Positions 5,719 to 5,990 of a stretch of 5,990 bases of DNA are shown here, in pieces. Made by a program: the position numbers and the translations under genes. The stretch spans positions 1-5,990 of the forward strand of contig CACXBN010000139.1 of assembly GCA_902765885.1 (NCBI GenBank), given 5' to 3'. Below the pieces are notes generated by a model. It was not told where the DNA came from, made no database searches, and saw nothing but the letters and a program-made list of their open reading frames with translations. This stretch comes from an uncultured Ruminococcus sp. GTDB lineage: Bacteria > Bacillota > Clostridia > Oscillospirales > CAG-272. Each line of letters starts with the position of its first letter. Positions within the stretch are counted from its first letter, which is position 1.

Positions 5719-5881
5719 TAGTTAACGGTGCATTTTTTTATATATAATGCCGATTTTTTCGTGAAATTGCTCATTTCGACATTTGTTTTTTAGTGATTTG
5801 TCCTACTATATGCCTACCGGGCTCAAAAAAGTTGCACAAAAGGCGTTATTCACTCAGGAAAGATTCCGAAAAAATCAACCA

Positions 5882-5913
5882 ACCCGGAACGTCTCGAGAG
5901 AGATGCTCCGGGT
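5882..5913 (-). terminator. Probable terminator of the right-edge membrane protein gene
   Basis: A long hairpin: ACCCGGA (5882-5888) pairs with TCCGGGT (5907-5913), and the stem continues inward for seven more positions with one mismatch and one G-T pair to a four-base loop (5896-5899). It starts 24 bases after the stop codon at 5938. On the minus strand a run of six T (5869-5874) follows after seven bases, slightly farther than in a classical intrinsic terminator. On the plus strand only a TTTT in CACATTTTC follows. Confidence 0.55.
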
Positions 5914-5937
5914 CACATTTTCTGTTATATGGATAGC

Positions 5938-5990
5938 TTATTTTCTGTAAAGAAGGATCGTGTATACATAGTACACGGCGAACAGCACGC
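5938..5990 (-). CDS. C-terminal fragment of a membrane protein, unidentified
   Basis: Only the last 16 complete codons and a TAA stop (5938-5940) are visible; the gene enters from the right edge. The peptide VLFAVYYVYTILLYRK is hydrophobic with a basic end, as in the last transmembrane helix of a permease or other membrane protein. A strong hairpin follows the stop at a suitable distance, which supports this frame over the two others. The family cannot be told from so short a piece. Confidence 0.5.
   Translation of the reverse strand, partial: VLFAVYYVYTILLYRK

Larger units (their letters stand above)
5605..5937. other. Non-coding region between the right-edge gene and the regulator gene
   Basis: This gap of 333 bases has no convincing coding frame. 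From right to left it holds the hairpin at 5882-5913, an AT-rich stretch at about 5690-5880 with many T- and A-runs, the promoter at 5690-5718, the leader hairpin at 5646-5681, the paired 13-mers and the ribosome binding site. Between 5750 and 5865 I see only a small inverted repeat (GAAAT/ATTTC, 5763-5777) and nothing I can assign. Confidence 0.6.

Noticed and set aside
5720..5748. Plus-strand promoter with a perfect TATAAT at 5743-5748
   Set aside because: No usable -35 box at normal spacing (only TTAACG at 15 bases), and no plus-strand gene follows; likely AT-rich chance.
5605..5937. Riboswitch or small RNA gene in the right-hand intergenic region
   Set aside because: Apart from the listed hairpins I could not match any known riboswitch core, T-box or tRNA pattern, and the predicted leader is too short for most riboswitch classes.
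1..5990. Mobile element, prophage, defence island or CRISPR signatures
   Set aside because: No transposase, integrase, direct-repeat array or abrupt composition change was seen; the genes are core division and regulation genes on one strand.

Overview
The window looks like an ordinary chromosomal cell-division locus from a member of the class Clostridia, most likely Lachnospiraceae or a close relative. This rests on gene order and protein style: a CdaR/PucR-type regulator, then ftsE, ftsX, a coiled-coil M23 peptidase and an S41 peptidase. It also rests on moderate GC, clear Shine-Dalgarno sites and single-membrane-type secreted proteins. All genes lie on the minus strand, so transcription runs from right to left.

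Layout in the direction of transcription. The right edge (5938-5990) holds the last codons of an unidentified membrane protein, followed by a strong hairpin (5882-5913). The gap 5605-5937 carries a good sigma-A promoter, a hairpin at the predicted 5' end of the transcript, and two near-identical 13-mers beside the ribosome binding site of the regulator gene (4522-5604). A gap of about 110 bases contains a nested inverted repeat and leads to ftsE (3727-4413). ftsX (2832-3740, GTG start) overlaps ftsE by 14 bases. The M23 peptidase gene (1630-2802) follows after 29 bases. A gap of 187 bases holds an inverted repeat built from two GACCGGTC palindromes and a probable separate promoter. It precedes the S41 peptidase gene (114-1442). 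The first 23 codons of a probable GreA-family gene lie at the left edge (1-70).

How the genes fit together. FtsE (ATPase) and FtsX (membrane subunit) form a complex that uses ATP binding and hydrolysis to switch on a peptidoglycan hydrolase, or its activator, outside the cell. The secreted coiled-coil M23 protein next to them is the evident partner and keeps the zinc and catalytic residues of an active endopeptidase. The S41 protease is the kind of enzyme that, in other bacteria, degrades or controls cell-wall hydrolases, so the cluster may contain both an activator and a limiter of the same hydrolase; that last step is inference. The CdaR-like regulator at the head may control the cluster or only itself.

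I did not find a convincing novel system. The items most worth a second look are the regulatory details: the repeats and leader hairpin upstream of the cdaR-like gene, the GACCGGTC element, and the unclear translation start of the S41 gene. No RNA genes, CRISPR arrays, insertion sequences or prophage signs were seen.
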